Of a stretch of DNA of 16,877 nt, positions 16,084 through 16,877 are shown piece after piece. The DNA comes from DASVHS01 sp036390755. GTDB taxonomy: Bacteria > Acidobacteriota > Thermoanaerobaculia > Gp7-AA8. Within the stretch, counting starts at the first letter, position 1, and each line of letters opens with the position of its first letter. Made by a program: the position numbers and the translations under genes. The notes beneath the pieces are model-generated. The model ran no database searches. It had not been told where the DNA came from and worked only from the letters and a program-made list of their open reading frames with translations. The stretch is from assembly GCA_036390755.1 (NCBI GenBank), contig DASWBH010000289.1, positions 1 through 16,877 of the forward strand. Reading direction: 5' to 3'.

Positions 16084-16829
16084 GGGCGGCCCGGATTCCT
16101 CGCTCCGTCCGGAATGACAACGAACCCATATCGCGCAAACGTCTCGAGTGCCGGCTTCGAAGTGAGGTAATCGAGAAAGCGGCGCGCCGCGGCGGGGGAC
16201 TCCGCATTTCTCGTCATCGCAAACGGGTACGAAATGTCCGGTCCGTCTTTGCGCGGGACTTCGCAGGCGATGCGGATTCGTTTCGAGATCAGAGCGTCGG
16301 TCTTATAGACGATCGCTGCGTCGGCGTTGCCTGATTCGACAGCGGCGAGCGCGCCTCGCACGTTCTCCGTCGGAATGACTTTCGACTTGACCTGCTGCCA
16401 GATCCCGATTCGCGTCAGGTACTCGCGCGCGTAGATGCCTGCCGGAACGGAATCGGGCTGGGCCAGCGCGATCGATGCGATGCGCCGATCGGCGAGATCG
16501 CGCGGCGAATGAATACGAGCGCCGACGATTACCAGCGCGTTCGACAGCACGCTGCGGCGCGTCTTTGCGTCGATCAGTCCTCGGCGCTCGAGCATGTTCA
16601 TCTTCGCTTCGTCTGCTGAGAGAAAGAGGTCCGCGGGCGCGCCCGCGTCGATCTGGCGCTCGAGCGTGCTCGATGCGCCGAAGTTGAAGACGATGTGATC
16701 GCGCGACGTCCGCTCGTACTTCATGGCGATTTCCGTCAACGCGTCGCTGAGACTGGCGGCAGCGAATACGTGCACTTCGGATGCGTGCAGGGCGGGAGCG
16801 AGGAGGAGCGCGATGAGGAGGCGCCGCAT
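16080..16829 (-). CDS. modA: periplasmic molybdate-binding protein
   Basis: The 249-residue protein has a signal peptide (MRRLLIALLLAPALHA, cleavage before SEV) and the ModA solute-binding fold. Residues in the positions of the E. coli ModA ligands are visible: Ser26 in AAASLSD, Ser53 in FGASSTL, Ala130 in VPAGIY, Val157 in ENVRGAL and Tyr175 in VYKTD. The spacings Ser-Ser (27) and Ala-Val-Tyr (27, 18) equal those of the E. coli protein as I recall them. Tungstate binding is also likely. A short extra C-terminal tail (IPDGARNPGRP) runs into the overlap with modB. There is no Shine-Dalgarno sequence before the ATG; the ATG lies close behind a -10 box and a ModE-like operator. Confidence 0.95.
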   Translation of the reverse strand: MRRLLIALLLAPALHASEVHVFAAASLSDALTEIAMKYERTSRDHIVFNFGASSTLERQIDAGAPADLFLSADEAKMNMLERRGLIDAKTRRSVLSNALVIVGARIHSPRDLADRRIASIALAQPDSVPAGIYAREYLTRIGIWQQVKSKVIPTENVRGALAAVESGNADAAIVYKTDALISKRIRIACEVPRKDGPDISYPFAMTRNAESPAAARRFLDYLTSKPALETFARYGFVVIPDGARNPGRP

Positions 16830-16830
16830 G

Positions 16831-16854
16831 CGATATCTACGGCGAAGTATATCG
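16831..16854. promoter_or_regulatory. ModE-like molybdate operator upstream of modA
   Basis: On the minus strand the 24 bases fit CG-N-TATA, eight bases, TA-N-ATA-N-CG, with CGATAT and ATATCG as outer inverted arms. As I recall it, the E. coli modA operator bound by ModE-molybdate has the same pattern and the same total length. The site starts one base before the modA ATG and covers the probable -10 box and start of transcription, so binding would repress the operon when molybdate is plentiful. No modE gene lies in the window. Confidence 0.65.
16846..16851 (-). promoter_or_regulatory. probable -10 box of modABC
   Basis: TATACT on the minus strand differs from the sigma-70 consensus by one base and lies 16 bases upstream of the modA ATG, inside the ModE-like palindrome. 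The matching -35 region (17-base spacing) is poor. The predicted leader is only about ten bases, which fits the absence of a ribosome site. Confidence 0.45.
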
Positions 16855-16877
16855 GCTCAAAGGTGCCGGCGCAGCTC

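Overview
The window is a GC-rich, densely packed bacterial segment. No rRNA or tRNA gene, CRISPR array, insertion sequence or phage gene was seen. Most genes are on the minus strand. An OmcA/MtrC-type decaheme cytochrome, unfused MacB-like permease pairs, many secreted hydrolases and the overall style fit an environmental Gram-negative bacterium. Acidobacteriota is my best guess, but it is an inference from gene content; no phylogenetic marker is present.

Layout: (1) 1-2417, minus: a decaheme c-type cytochrome of the OmcA/MtrC class, followed by the start of a second secreted c-type cytochrome that runs off the left edge. Together they look like an extracellular or outer-membrane electron-transfer locus. 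Its leader holds a tiny ORF whose Shine-Dalgarno sequence and spacing copy those of the cytochrome gene, and a very stable GNRA-loop hairpin separates the two cytochromes. (2) 2524-4690: a lipoprotein M48 zinc protease (minus, with its own terminator) and a divergent secreted serine hydrolase of the beta-lactamase/DD-peptidase fold (plus). (3) 4700-7905, minus: an ABC-2 type exporter (ATPase, then permease) translationally coupled to a PHB-depolymerase-like esterase. (4) 7978-14066, minus: a periplasmic adaptor, two MacB-like permeases, an AraC-type regulator and an M3-like metallopeptidase, with very short junctions apart from one 60-base gap filled by heptamer tandem repeats. No MacB/LolD-type ATPase accompanies these permeases. 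(5) 14271-14708, plus: a small stand-alone receiver-like protein. (6) 14762-16854, minus: modABC molybdate uptake genes joined by GTGA overlaps, preceded by a palindrome closely resembling the E. coli ModE operator.

The clearest new observations are the ModE-like operator over the modA promoter, the leader ORF of the decaheme cytochrome, the intercistronic GNRA hairpin, and the heptamer arrays lying where an efflux ATPase gene would often be found. I did not find a wholly new multi-gene defence or mobile system.
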